64,000 nucleotides of DNA, from the NCBI GenBank assembly GCA_003956705.1, contig QZCP01000032.1, forward strand, positions 95,212 through 159,211, written 5' to 3'. Source of the stretch: Brevipalpus yothersi. Its lineage: Eukaryota > Arthropoda > Arachnida > Trombidiformes > Tenuipalpidae. The translations under genes and the position numbers were made by a program. The notes below the pieces were generated by a model. The model was given only the letters and a program-made list of their open reading frames with translations. It did no database searches and was not told the DNA's origin. The first letter of the stretch is position 1. Each line of letters begins with the position of its first letter. Shown piece by piece: positions 50,342 through 63,350 of this stretch.

Positions 50342-53030
50342 GATGAAGATGAAGGCGAAGAAGACCTCGAAGATCGTTGATGCTTTGACACTCTGGAGTA
50401 TCGCCAAAGCTTATTACATAGAGAAGAGAAAATAGATTTCCTTCTTCTTCTTCTTATTTATTTCTTTTTTGACACTCTTCCTTTATTTTAGTGCAGAAAA
50501 ATTATTCCTCAACTAATTTTACACTTACATTCTTCATATATATATATGTATCAGGTTACGCTATACGAGAATGCTACAAGAATGGCTCATGGGCAATGAA
50601 CAATGTCACTGGTCAAGATATGGGAGATTACAGTGGATGTAATTTAGGACATGATCCGGTGAGATGGATTCCCTGCTGCAAGATAAGCGATTTTATTGCA
50701 AAACAAGCTTAATAATTCGCAATATATATTTTTCTCTTTTTCTTCTCTTTCTTCTCTCTCTTCTCTTCTCGAACTCAACTTTGGTTCTATTCTCTTCATC
50801 TCTCTCTCACTTATTGGTTCTATTCTTATTCATCAACTACTACTACCACTTTCGAATCACATTCTTCTTTGGCTCTCTGTTGTGCAACGAATTAACAAAC
50901 ATATCGCGTATCATTTTCAACCTAACCTCACCTACATCTATTTACACTATGGCTATCTGATGTCTGTTCACTACATGATGATTATATTCTATTTCTCTCA
51001 TTTTTTTGGCTATCATCACCATTCATGATGCAACTACTACTACCTATCTACCTACCTACAACCACTATATTCACGGTAACTAGAATTATGATCGAGCTCT
51101 TCTGGATCGTCTAATAGGATACTTAGACAAATCAGCAGCATTTCTTTTCGACGAAACACGCATAGATTCCATTCAGGTAAAGTATGGGCAATTCCATAGA
51201 CTTTATTCTAATCATATGATAATACTGACACCTCTAATCTAATTGGGAAGAAAAAATTTTCTCTCTCCCTCTGTCTGCATCTGTCTTACCCAGCATGATT
51301 TCCTCTCTTTCTTGTTCTTCATCATCATCTATTCCAACTATTCTGATCTTCTTTTCACCATAATTTTTCACACATCTCATGATTTTCGAAAGAGTCAGAA
51401 AAACTGTCTAATAATCAGCGAAGATTGACTCTTGGCTGAAGTTCTTACCGACAAATTCTCTCTCTTTGCCATGAGGAGGAAAAGTATATGTACAAGTGAC
51501 TACTATTAACACATATATATACTCAGTATTTGAGCACATGGCATTTGTCTCGATTTGCCTTCAGAGTATTTCATTTTCACTCTTAATGAGGTTCAGAAGA
51601 ATGAATTTTTTTCTTCTCTTTCTCTCTTTCTCACTCACTTCACATAATATATAAAACTTTAAATGATGTATCTATAGCTTCTTGGTGAAAAGTTAACTTA
51701 ACACTAGACATTTTTCTCATGAAATGTGTGCAAAGAAGAGGAGAGAAAGAAGAGTTTTATCAAGGAATACAACTTCATGGACAACTTTCACTCAAGACGT
51801 TGTGGTCTTTCCCAAGTTTATCATTATCAAGGTTTCTTTGGCGTGAAAAGTGTATGCCAATGTGAATGTATATATCAGGTGTTTCAAGAGTGTGAGCATA
51901 AAAATACATATATTCCGATTAAAACCGGTCGTATTAGTGGATATAATTCTGGATTGATGATTTTAAGCTATACATTTTTTGATGATCACGTTGAATTTTG
52001 AAGTAAATTATAGAAAGAGAGAGAGAGAGCTCACTGACCCCTCTTTTTACCATGATCAGAATTTCGAAAAATGTCATAGTATATTTCTTCTTCCATCTAC
52101 CAAAATAGTAACAGTAAAGATTGATGAGAAATACTCTAGTTTTTCCAACCTTTTTCCATTAGATCATTGAGCTTCTCTCTCTCTCTTTATGGACCTACTT
52201 CATTACATGATTCGTTCTTGGAATTGGTCTACTGTATATACATAAAATCTGACTCTAATCCCAGATGCACAATCGGTAAAACAACTCGACATACAAAGTT
52301 CTCTCTATCTCTGTCCACAGGGAAAAATACATGAAGCCTTGTGGAATGAAGAACTCGAATAGAAGATAGAAAGAGATAGAGAGAGAATGAATGAATGAAT
52401 TGTGTTCGCGTGAATCTTGGTGATGATTCTTGACAGTTTGTTATGAAAGCATAGCATGTTGAAATTGTTATTGTATCCTCTCTCTTTTCCACTCTTAACA
52501 TGTATACTGTGGGCTGGATAAATTGGAATAATGAGAAAGTGTATTGAAATTTTGATAAATTCCCTTTTGGATCTAGGGAACAGAGAATTGTGTGTATACA
52601 TGATCAATTCTTATTTGCGAGTAACTATTCAAGTGTTGTGTATATACTGCATAATCCTTCACAAATAAGCAAATAATAATTTTTTAGCCCATAAAATGGC
52701 ATAATAACAGATTCTCAATTCATTGCCATTTCCTTTCTCCTTAACTTTTATCTATTCTGCTCTCTCTCTCTTTCTCTTCCTCTCTCCATCATCTTATCAT
52801 TGAGCCTCCAGTAATTGAAAAGAATCGCCAAAATAAATTCTTTTAATGAAGATATTGAACTTGACATGCGTTACATTCGAAACTTTTGGCAACCGCAATT
52901 AAGTGAAAATAAAAATAATTGCAAAAATCGCATCTAATCAGCATAACAATTCATTTTTATCCTCACCAAAAACCCTCTTCAACTCACATGTTGTAATTCG
53001 ACAAAATATAGCCTCAAGACAAGCTTTACA

Positions 53031-53083
<53 letters not shown>

Positions 53084-56000
53084 TCCTATTCCTATTATAT
53101 TGCATTTTGTCGATGTATTCTCTTTCGCTTCCTTCCCATGTGCAATAAAGTTTGATACTAAAGTGAGAAAGAAAGTAAAATTAAAGTGCAGACTTGTGTC
53201 CTCTCAATTCTTTCTTTCAATCCACACACACATGCATACACACACACACTCAAACACACATATAAGATTGAAAAGCTACTTATTCTATCTCTTATCTTTT
53301 CTTCCAATACCCAGAGTGTTCACGATGCCCTCCGGGAATGTGTCACCAATGTACTGGCCAAGCCACCACTTGAACAAGGTAAGTCCATGAGAGAAAGTAA
53401 AAGAGAGAGATAATCATCATTCCAATACATATACGAAAGCCTCTTTGACTATCAGTACGTCATGATGTTACTCACTTTGCGAGCAAGTTAATTCGTTATG
53501 AGTGGTATGTACATTGAAAAGAGAGAGAAAGTTGCTTTAACTAGCCTCTTCTTGTGTATATTATACATTCACTTTATCATCATGTATGATTACTTCAACT
53601 TCCTCTCTCTCTCTCTCTCTCTTACTTTGGGAAGCTTTCTAGCAACAATTTATGTTTATCATGTCTCAAAGTGATCATCTTGATCTGGGTCCATCATGTT
53701 CATGTATTCCTGGGCGATTCAGGGTAGCCTCTGGTGATTTTTGGTGGTGGTGTTATGATGATGATGAACAAATTTTATAATAGCCTAGGTCATGACGCAA
53801 ATTGAGCATCTTCTCCTTAACCTGTGTGTGTGCTTGTTTTCAAATACAGGAAGTCACTTTTCGCTGACGTTCAGTGGTAACGATAAAAAGTATTTCAAAT
53901 GTCGATTCTCATGGTTTCAATTTCATGTTTCATGATCGTAGATAAGATAACTTTGGGAACTTTGGGTGAAGAAAAAACTGTGATCTTCTCACTTGCTCCT
54001 TCTTCTTTTTCTTCACACTCAACATGATTGGCAATGATCTTGAATTCTGAAAATATCAGTTTCGTCTCATACATCATGCGAAAGTGAGAGATAGAGAGAT
54101 GAAACTTTTGCTCCTCAGTTGAGAGACTATTTTTCGACTCGATTGATGAAAGAAAAACACATACACAGTGTTCAATAGAGATGAGGTACTTATACATACT
54201 GTTGTGTGTGAGTGTGTATAAGTTCAATTTTCTCATGATGATGATATCATGATGATATGAAAGTGAAAAAATAGTGGAAGTGTTAGATAGAGAGAGAGAG
54301 AAGAATATATATTTATACATTCCAGCATATTGAAAGATGAGATGAACAGAACAGATAGAGAAGATATGATGGTGATGATGATGCCTTCGGAGAGCAAGGG
54401 ACTGAAGTGGTAAAAATCACTCTCAGTACAATGACATTGAGAATTGAGCCAGAAAAAAAGATGTCTATGGAAGAAAAAAGAGGAGAGGAAGAGAAGAAGA
54501 AGAGGCTGAGAGAATGTTATATTCTTTTCACTCATTCGCGTCATTTGTTGACATTTTGCCACCGGTAAATTGTGATACACATACAGCGAAAAATTGTTGG
54601 CTTCAAGTGTTTCTTGTTTTTTTTCAATGAGAAAAAGTACCGTTAAGTGCGTAACTGTACACATCATATTATATATCTTTCTTACTCTCTCTAACATCTC
54701 AGAAATGTGAGAGTGAGAGGGAAGAAAGAGATGAGATTCTCAATTGATGAGGCCCAAGTAGAAGATGAGAGGAGAGGGAGAATATTTTCACGAAAAAGAC
54801 TCATCTTTTTTCTTCAAAATGGCCTCATAAACCTCGAAAATTGTCAAAAATAGAGGGAGTAGAAGAGAGAAAGAGAGAGAGAAGAAAAGGAAGAAGAAGC
54901 AAAATAGTAACAGTCAATGTAATCAGAGTTGACTGGTAAACAATACAAATCAATCAGGCTGAGTTAACTCATGGACATGAGTGGATGAAATTCTAAGGAA
55001 TATTAGTTTCCAATGATAGGGTTAACTTACCAAACTTTGATGATGCGTGCAAATCGATGGATAAGCATGTTGATTGTCTCTGTTCATGGTAGACGATCAT
55101 GATAACTACTTTATTATCGTCAATTGAATACCTGAAATATTTCGAAATTCTCAGATATTAAGACTAATTCAAGCATGAGATAGTGTACTTCACTGTATGC
55201 GTATGAGTTGTTATTTCAGTGACGAAAATCGAGAGATAGTCGACTAAATTGGCCGAAATTAAGGAGTGTAATATAATCGAATTACTCTGATGCCAACTTC
55301 TCCAAGAATCAGTCTCAATCAATTGATCGGGACCTTTCAATAAATAATGAAGGCTCTTAGTTGATAGTCATTTATTAAAATTGCTACGTGAAGATCAAGT
55401 TTTCCTTAATTTAATGCTTTTGAATAGGTTAAATTTTGCTCATTTAAGAGAATGAAAGAATTCATATCCACTTTCCACCATACATTTAACACTAATTTCA
55501 AGGTTCCCATTAATCTTGTCTATGTATAATGTATTTTTTTTGTCTCTATCTCTATCTCTTTCTCTCCTCTCATTCTCAAAATATATGCCCATTAATGAGG
55601 GCGTAGGTTCTATTGGATCATTTGCTTTGTTATTTTCCAATCTTTTTTCGGCAATAAGCGGGAAAGGGTTATAACGCAAAATGTGAACCTCACATAATGA
55701 CTCTACTCTCCATATGAGTTTGATCATTGTTTCAATCTTATCAGCCACTCTGTAACGAAAAAAGAAGATCAGAATAGTAGAAGAGAGAGAGAAAGAGAAT
55801 GCTGTATTCTTTATAATGGTCTAGACTGATGCTAGACGTTCACCAATAGTAATTGATGACAGGCGATGGTCCAGATAATAGAGTAAATTTCAATCTATCT
55901 TAGGAGGAACTTTTCTTTGGAGAGAAAAAGAAAAAGAAACGCTAACTTCCTGTGTTCCAGAAGGGAACACTTCCTCTGTCTCATAAGATAGAATTTGATG

Positions 56001-56787
56001 CTATCTGATTGTACTGGACTCGTGTAGCTGGACTTATTCACCTTGGTCATGCTATTGGCTAATCGATTTCCCGAGTTTCACTCGTGTCTTGATGCTAATT
56101 ATCGAAAGCTGTACTAAAAAAAGACCCAGAATTTCAAGCATGATATCCATGTATCAATCCCATGAGATTAATGTTCGAGATTTCGAGAGAGAGAGAGAAC
56201 AAAGATAAGTTCCACATTATAAATGGACCTCGAGTGTATAAGTTATGTATCGAAATCTAATGATTGGAGAAGGATCGTGTTCTGATATTCTAAGGCCATT
56301 GAACCATTCACCACCACCACTACCATAGTCACTGGAAACTGGATCATAAAATTTTACCTCATACAAAATGGTTTACGAGGCCACAATGGCCTTTCTCTAT
56401 CATGTTATATATATATTCTATGTCATCGTTCATGAGGAGGAAAGGTCTCTACTCGATGAGCTCCAATCAATTATGGCAACCTTTGACATGCCTTAGGAGA
56501 GAGAGAATAAAATATCGATCAAGCTAGTCAGAAAGTCAATTTCGATGGAGTTGACAGAGAAAGAGTCAATGATAAAAACAGCTTCAAGATTGTGATCAGA
56601 GTCCACACATGTTAGAACATTGAATGATTGTTGACATATCTACTTCTCTCTTTCCACCAATCTGTTGACTGACCAAATGATTGAAATATCTTTCATCCAT
56701 TGACAGAACAGCTCAATATATATATATATATCTGTGAGTTTGATCGTCAAAATATTTTTTCAATCAGATTTATCCAAGTGAAAAAGT

Positions 56788-56866
<79 letters not shown>

Positions 56867-57308
56867 ATTTTCGATGAATGAAAACTGATCATGAGATGAT
56901 GATTATTGGCTGAATTGGTCGAATTGATCTTCGAGAAATGAAAAGAATGATAAATGTGTGTAGAGAATGATAAGAGTGAGAAAAAAAGAGGTGAAAGAAA
57001 ACTGGAAGACGAGAAAAGAGAAAAAAAAGGAAATAGAGATACTTTTCAAATTGAACGATAATACTACTGACCAGTTGGATTTGATTGAATCAAATTAAAC
57101 TTTTGCAATAGTGTACATATGGCCCACCCGGTACATTCAACCTTAATCCGTTCCTTTTGAGAAAAATCAGCCTTCTCTCTCTTTCTCTCTCTCTCTCTAT
57201 TGACTGTATCTATTCCTTATAGCTGAATGTTGAGTCAATTCTCTTGTTTCCGATATTCTATGGGAATTCTTGGAGAAAATTTTTTGAGAAAATATCAGTT
57301 ACTTAGAT

Positions 57309-57362
<54 letters not shown>

Positions 57363-60300
57363 CATTCTCTGAGTAAAAACATTTCAGTGTATGTTGTGTA
57401 TGCTGTGTCCACTTCAAAATGACCATCTCTGATGGTAGCAAAGCTTATTATATACTTATATGTCCAGCATAAAAGAACTGAATCCCTATCATTTAGATGT
57501 GGAACAATCTTTAAATTGAAGTTCAAACAAAATGTCCTTGAAAAAAATTTACCCAAAAACCAGCCATTATTGTTACAGTAGGATTGCAGATTGTATCCCT
57601 AATACTTTGTTGCCTCTAATGCATTTTCAACATGAATTCCAAATAAATTGCTCATATCATGGGATAAGGAATACCGTGAGGTCGTGAGAAGCCTGGCAAA
57701 GTTCAATTGATTCTCATTCTCTTTAATTATTACCAGGGACCGAAGTGATTTCGATCTTTGATTCGATATCCGATTCATTTGACACACTCAATGGTCACAT
57801 TCACCTGAATGTGTATCAACCACTTTATTTCTTGCCCATGTCTATATGCCCATGAGAACAATGAATTTGATACAAGAATGAATGCTCATGATGATTGAGA
57901 GAGAACATAGAAAGTGATATAATGTTGAAAAGGCTTTCCTTTTTCCTTATCATCTTGAGAAAGAGAATAGATGGAATGAATCGTTCTCTCTTGTATTCTT
58001 CATCTAGCTACCAATTCAACTTGAAATGAAACATTTTACATTTAATACATGTTTATATATGTTTACCGTAATTTGTTGCAAAATTTTGTGTGATACAAGT
58101 AAACAAAACTCTTTTATACAAATTCAAACTATATATCCTTAGAATAGGCCCAGTGATACATGAAAAATGGTACAAATCTCAAATCAACATGGGAAAACGA
58201 ATAGTAGCAACACTCAATACATCAAACAGTCAAGATGATATTAATTAAAGGCTATTTTTGGTTTACACACAAACAATAGATAGAAAGTTTCACTAATATT
58301 ATCATTACTACTTATCATGTCTACATTTATCAGCATGCTAAATGAATGAATGAAAGAGAGAGAGAGAGAGAGAGAGAGAGTGAGGAAGCGAAATGTGTTG
58401 GGGTCACAAGTGTGAGAGTTGAACATGAAGATAATTGAATCACATTACTGATTAATGACGATAATAATTAAATTTTATTCCCCTCTGTTTTTTGTATTCA
58501 TTTTAACCATCAATTCATTTGATTTCTATCCATAGACTTTCACTAATTTGTATACCAACACACACATTCACATTCACAGGTTTAACGAATCATTGTCCAC
58601 GAACATTTGATGGCTGGAGCTGCTGGAATGATACCGCAGCCAATTCAACAGCCTACGCACCATGTCCACACTTTGTCAAAGGATTTCTTGCCGCAGACAG
58701 TGAGTATACCTTTTATCAATATATTGTCAGCAACTTTTTTGAGAAAGGTTTTTTTCATAAGAAATATTCTTTCTTCCCCCTCCACTATCTTTCACAAAAT
58801 TTATCGACGAAATTTGATCCCTTTACATACACATGCACTCATCGTTCCAAGAAAAAAAAATCGTTGAAGTACATGTGTATGTGAACATGTATGCTTCTAG
58901 AGAAAATTTTTCACACTTTTATGGATAGAGAAAGGTATTAGGGTTAAAATAGATATCTTCTTTTTCTTCGATAGTGGCATAAGAGGGAAGATAAAAAATC
59001 TGTAAGATTTATACCTGGTAATACCTGGTAATACAGGAAACTTCTCTCTCACACTCATACCTGTGTGTGTTTAGATGACTGCTAATCAAATGAAAATTGT
59101 TGTTCAGAAGAACTTTCGCAAAAGTCACACATCGTACACGGGTAATGATCAGAATGGCATTCTCATGTCAAGTTGCAAGAGTCCTCATTTCACTTTTGGC
59201 CCATGTATTATAAAAAGAATTAGAAAGCAAGCTGAGAAAAATACAATGCGAGCATCGCATTTCCACTGAGACTTGTCAACATCAATTATTGTACTAGGAA
59301 AGAATTTCTCTTGACACCTTCCAGTATATACACACACACATATATATATACAGGGCGACGAAAAAGAAAAATAGCGTATTTTAATAATATAATCATAAAT
59401 TAGGCAAACATTTGCCATTATTGTTTCCAATGTTTGCCAAAACCGAAGCTGGTGAACAAGGTGTGTGTATGTATTCTGTGAGGTGTTTTGCTTTGTTTTC
59501 ATCATCATCAAATCTCACACATAGGAATGAGCGAATAATCATGATTGTAAGGAGATGAGAGAGAGAGAGAACAAAATTACACAGATCCAAAAGGAAAAGA
59601 GGAAAAAATTCAATTATTCGGATTTATTAGTCCCTAATCAGTCTTTGCCAGTGTGCCTTATTCTGATTGAATGTGGAAAGAGAAAGAGGAAAAAAAACGA
59701 AATGTTCAACTTGAATGTCGGTACCTGTGTGTGTATGGTATGTGATTCACATATATTGGTAAGAGGACAAATTTTGAGTAAAAAAGAGAAAGAGAGACTG
59801 GAATAGATTCCATGTGAATCCGTTTAATGGCTATAAAAATAAAGGAGGAATAGTCCAATTTTCACAATCTTTTGAGCCTATAGTTTATTCATTCCTTGCA
59901 ATCAGATAGTTTGCTTAGTTGATCTTGGGGAATTTTTTTTTGTTTTCTTTGAGGAAAGCTTAAATCATGCTCCTAACTAGAGAAAGTATGCTCCGATTAT
60001 TTTTTGAGTAAAAACAAATACATGTATGCTCTTTTCTAGAATATTCGCCATCAAATAGCTGTAGGGTGACACTTTTTGTGTATAGCTCAGCATTTTGAGA
60101 AAATTCGTCTTTCAAATCCATTTAACACTTGAATTTGAGGTGTTTTTATTTCTTTGATAATGGCCATTGCTTGAGAGGAAGAATTTAGTACAAAAATTGA
60201 CTTTCACACCAAAAGCTATTGAATTTTATGAGTCAATAGATTTTTTCATGATTCAAAGTTAAATATATTCTATATATACGATAATATTCAAATGTTATTT

Positions 60301-60922
60301 TGACGGAAAGAGAGAAAAGAAGAAAAAAAAATCTTTGATCGAATATTCTAAGTATAATCATTGCCAAGGACCTCCGTATATTATATATATATCATTCACA
60401 TGTATGGTTGCATGATTTTCTTATTACTTTCCGATTTGTCTGGATGACTTAGATGCCCTTCAAAAATTCTCTATCTGAATTCATGGATAGCTAGAGAGTG
60501 ATCATCACCTTTTATGGAACTGATGATCGTTGATACTTGAAAAATTTTGTCACAGACAGATGGATCAGAATGTCATATCAATTGTTCATCCAAGAATGTA
60601 TATACACATTTCTCTTCTTGAATACAATTTCCTTCTTCAAATTCTCTCAAATTTGAGCAATACTTTCCACTCATCCATTTTAAATCTGGAAATGTGTTAG
60701 CTTGTGAGAAAGAAAGAAAGATAGAGAGAGAAGGAGAGAGAAAGAAGAACATTCATGTATTCCATCAACATTTGCCACCCAGAATATCATGTACAAAATG
60801 ACTTTGTCATCTTAACAATGATGAAAGTCATTTGTCTGAGGAAAATGAGCTTCTTCAATGAATCTGGATTCCTTTCTTTTTGACTTTCTCCATCCTCGTT
60901 CTGTCATCCCTGATTTCATGTA

Positions 60923-60995
<73 letters not shown>

Positions 60996-62617
60996 CGAAA
61001 CTCATCTCCCGCTGGAAATCATTGCTGAACCTTTTCTCATGGTCTTGAAAAATGTCAGTAATGAGTGAGTCGTGATCTCTCTGAGGATATCTTCACCACT
61101 GGACTCATGTCAGATTGTGCGAATGAGAATCTTCATCAGAGTAATTCCTATAAATCAAGAATAAGGTTGAAAAGAGAGAGAGAGAGAAAGAGTGGGTTGG
61201 AGGGGAGTCCCCAAAAGAGAGAGAGAGAGAAAACATTAAATGGTCCACCAGTCCATAGAGTTGGGTTGAGAGAAATATAAAGCACAATCAATAATGTATT
61301 CTCTAGCAGCTTTACCCATCGAATGCACACATAGTTAACTAAATGGTCTGATCATCTTGATGATATTTGGGCTGAATTCAGTTTGTTCTATTGCCGTGAA
61401 CAAAGTGAGATTTTGGTCTACAGTCTATTCGCCTTGACTGTGATATTCTCTCATACAATCAGAAATATATACTACAGTGAACACATACACACATACACAC
61501 AGAGTGTATAAATATATAGATATACACATTCCTGTAAGACCTTAATAAGTTAGATGAAAAGAAAAAGAGGCCATATATTTTCACGGTATATATATAATGA
61601 TGATTATTTCCCAATTTAAGTCCTTCCTTGGGATTCATTACTTTTATTTTCATCACCATAAAACATTTGCTATGAATAAAAGGTTATCCTAGTTTCAGAT
61701 TTATTCTTATTCTTGATTTAACTTTACTCAAATGTTTCATTTCTACGCGTTCTTTCTTTCTCTCTTCTCCTTTGATTACATTTAGGTAACAATTTTTGAG
61801 AGAGAATTTTCACCCATAAACCAATAGTCTAAGATTAGTAGTAGCAATAGTAGAAGTAGTAGTATTTCAAAATAATTCTCACAAGCTCTACATAAGAAGT
61901 CTTCTCAATCAAATCAAATCTTCTCACGGATCAACCTACTCGTTTTTATCTTCTCCTCATCCCATGAAGAAGAGGAAAAAACTATGGGCTCAAGTTTCAT
62001 GAGGAGGAGAGAGAAGAGAAGATGAAATGAACGTGAAAAAGAACTGATAAAAGAGAGAGAAAAACTATCGCTCAGCATACTAATCTGATCAACAACTGAC
62101 AATCATTCGGTAATCCTTTTCCTTTGAAGTTATTCGTTTGACTGTGATTCAGTCAGGGCCAGAGAGTGAAGGGACTGTTTTGAATAGATGCAAATACACA
62201 AATTTCAGGGTGATGAACATGTCATCTTGGGGGTTGCATATTATCGATGACCTCAAGTTTTTTGGACATTCTTCACCCAAATCAATGTGTGTTTACGCGT
62301 ATGTATGAGTGTGGTATGTTTTTGAGATTCGTTGCTCTTCTTCTTGGAGAGAAAACCCTTCGAATTTCAATAGAGTTTGAGACGATATTTCTCCTCCTTT
62401 TGCATTAGTAATGCAACCTTACAGGATTCCATGTTTCATGAATTTTGTGTGTATTCCTCTTCTACATAAGACAGCAATGATCATCTCGAAAATTCTTCTA
62501 CATCCATCTCTACAGAAGAAGCTTTAGCATGTCATGAATACATTCAAGACTTGAGAGGCAGTCTTCAAATACTTGCTCTGAGGGGTATATCTGGAATACA
62601 AGGAGTAGACCAAGTAC

Positions 62618-62662
<45 letters not shown>

Positions 62663-62944
62663 TATGAAGTGCCGTTATTATTCTCTCTATTCTCTATTCT
62701 TGCCCATTCTTGCCCATTTTTTCCCAATTTTTTCTATTTCTCTTTCTTTTCTATTCTATTCTCTCTTCAATATACTTTCGAATATTGGAGCATATTTTTA
62801 TGATATAAGAGAATTGATATTCTCGATACACTTGGTGCAATATATAAATCTTTTCTCTTTTTTTTCGAAGGGAATACTTCTTTTTCCTCCCTAGTAAACG
62901 AAAATTGTAGCTCATTTTTGGCTTTGATCTTTCATCCTCCCATA

Positions 62945-62979
<35 letters not shown>

Positions 62980-63350
62980 CTCTCAATGAGCAAATAATAG
63001 TAGCAACAACAATAATGATAGTAATAATAATACTTTTGTGAGATTATGTAAGAAGAAGAATAACATGAAGTATCTTCCTCTTGAACTTGAATCCCAGCAA
63101 ACACTATTAATCTTGAAGCTTATAAAAATTGAAGATAAACAGTAATCCTTTCTCATCTAGCTTTCCATTACAAGTCATCTTTTTAAATGTTTCCATCTCT
63201 CTCTCTCTCTCTTTTCATGTGTGTCTTGCATGTAAACTATGTACAGGTCTTGGATCACGTGAGTGTGGATCAAATGGCTTGTGGTTTAATCAAAGAGCTG
63301 GAAGAGCATGGTCTAATTACACAACGTGTGTGGATCGAGAAGATCTGAAG
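49132..63350 (+). CDS. class B (secretin family) GPCR with two hormone-binding domains, 5' part only
   Basis: Eight exons in one frame: 49132-49191, 49407-49593, 49915-50058, 50555-50658, 51084-51176, 53315-53378, 58580-58699 and 63247-63350. All junctions are GT-AG; 292 residues so far, ending in phase 0 at a gtaagc donor. Exon 1 starts MFKIDPHQ and gives a hydrophobic signal sequence (LSLLFFCIF). Two HRM domains follow, each with six cysteines: A at 62, 93, 102, 116, 137, 159 and B at 205, 223, 232, 246, 264, 285. Both keep the Asp and Trp of the fold (D98/W103/W143 and D228/W233/W270). Domain B (HCPRTFDGWSCWNDTAANST ... NGLWF ... WSNYTTCV) strongly resembles calcitonin/CGRP-type and insect DH31 receptors. 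The seven-helix region is expected beyond base 64000. Several N-glycosylation sequons (NVT, NGS, NDT, NYT) fit an extracellular domain. Confidence 0.88.
49407..50658 (+). other. hormone receptor domain A (exons 2-4)
   Basis: Exons 49407-49593, 49915-50058 and 50555-50658; residues 21-165. A Ser/Thr/Asn-rich leader precedes RCKYLQ (Cys 1), then SCEPTFDGILCWEPVASGT (Cys 2 and 3), IKCSDF (Cys 4), RECYKNGSW (Cys 5) and DYSGC (Cys 6). Cys2-Cys3 is 9 residues and Cys3-Cys4 is 14, identical to domain B. Intron phases are 1, 1, 0. Confidence 0.85.
50276..50337. repeat. (GA)n microsatellite
   Basis: About 62 bp of GA inside the short (496-bp) GPCR intron 3, seen directly. Confidence 0.95.
51177..53314 (+). 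other. GPCR intron 5
   Basis: 2.1-kb intron between the linker exon and the first domain-B exon. It contains (CT)n at 53031-53080. No other coding exon is recognised. Confidence 0.7.
53031..53080. repeat. (CT)n microsatellite
   Basis: CT run in GPCR intron 5 with one TTT interruption. Confidence 0.9.
56793..56864. repeat. (CT)n microsatellite
   Basis: About 72 bp of CT in GPCR intron 6. Confidence 0.95.
57309..57359. repeat. (CT)n microsatellite
   Basis: About 51 bp of CT in GPCR intron 6, with one G interruption. Confidence 0.95.
58354..58380. repeat. (GA)n microsatellite
   Basis: GA run near the 3' end of GPCR intron 6, complementary to the two CT runs upstream. Confidence 0.9.
59011..59036. 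repeat. short tandem repeat of ATACCTGGTA
   Basis: Two and a half copies of ATACCTGGTA, resembling the motif clustered at 3729-3861. Confidence 0.6.
60928..60993. repeat. (CT)n microsatellite
   Basis: About 66 bp of CT in GPCR intron 7. Confidence 0.95.
62618..62658. repeat. (GA)n microsatellite
   Basis: GA run in GPCR intron 7, about 290 bp before a CT run at 62949-62975. Confidence 0.9.
62949..62975. repeat. (CT)n microsatellite
   Basis: CT run in GPCR intron 7, about 270 bp before exon 8. Confidence 0.9.

Larger units (their letters stand above)
53379..58579 (+). other. GPCR intron 6
   Basis: 5.2-kb intron within domain B. It contains (CT)n at 56793-56864 and 57309-57359 and (GA)n at 58354-58380. 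Open frames inside (for example 55440-55748 minus) lack an ATG or any family signature. Confidence 0.75.
58700..63246 (+). other. GPCR intron 7
   Basis: 4.5-kb intron within domain B. It contains a short tandem repeat ATACCTGGTA at 59011-59036, (CT)n at 60928-60993, (GA)n at 62618-62658 and (CT)n at 62949-62975. No nested gene recognised. Confidence 0.75.
51084..63350 (+). other. linker helix and hormone receptor domain B (exons 5-8)
   Basis: Exon 5 (51084-51176) encodes a Leu-rich, probably helical linker (DRALLDRLIGYLDKSAAF). Exon 6 carries RECVTNVL (Cys 1), exon 7 HCPRTFDGWSCWNDT (Cys 2 and 3) and APCPHF (Cys 4), exon 8 RECGSNGLWF (Cys 5) and YTTC (Cys 6). Exon 8 is 104 nt, the same length as exon 4. 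Phases after exons 6, 7 and 8 are 1, 1, 0, matching domain A. Confidence 0.85.

Noticed and set aside
50174..50380. Extra GPCR exon encoded by the (GA)n tract
   Set aside because: The frame is repeat-derived, and exons 3 and 4 join exactly (phase 1) to complete the first hormone-binding domain.
55440..55748. 102-codon minus-strand open frame in GPCR intron 6
   Set aside because: Starts with GTG, contains an Arg/Asp/Lys-rich repeat-like stretch and has no homologue I recognise.
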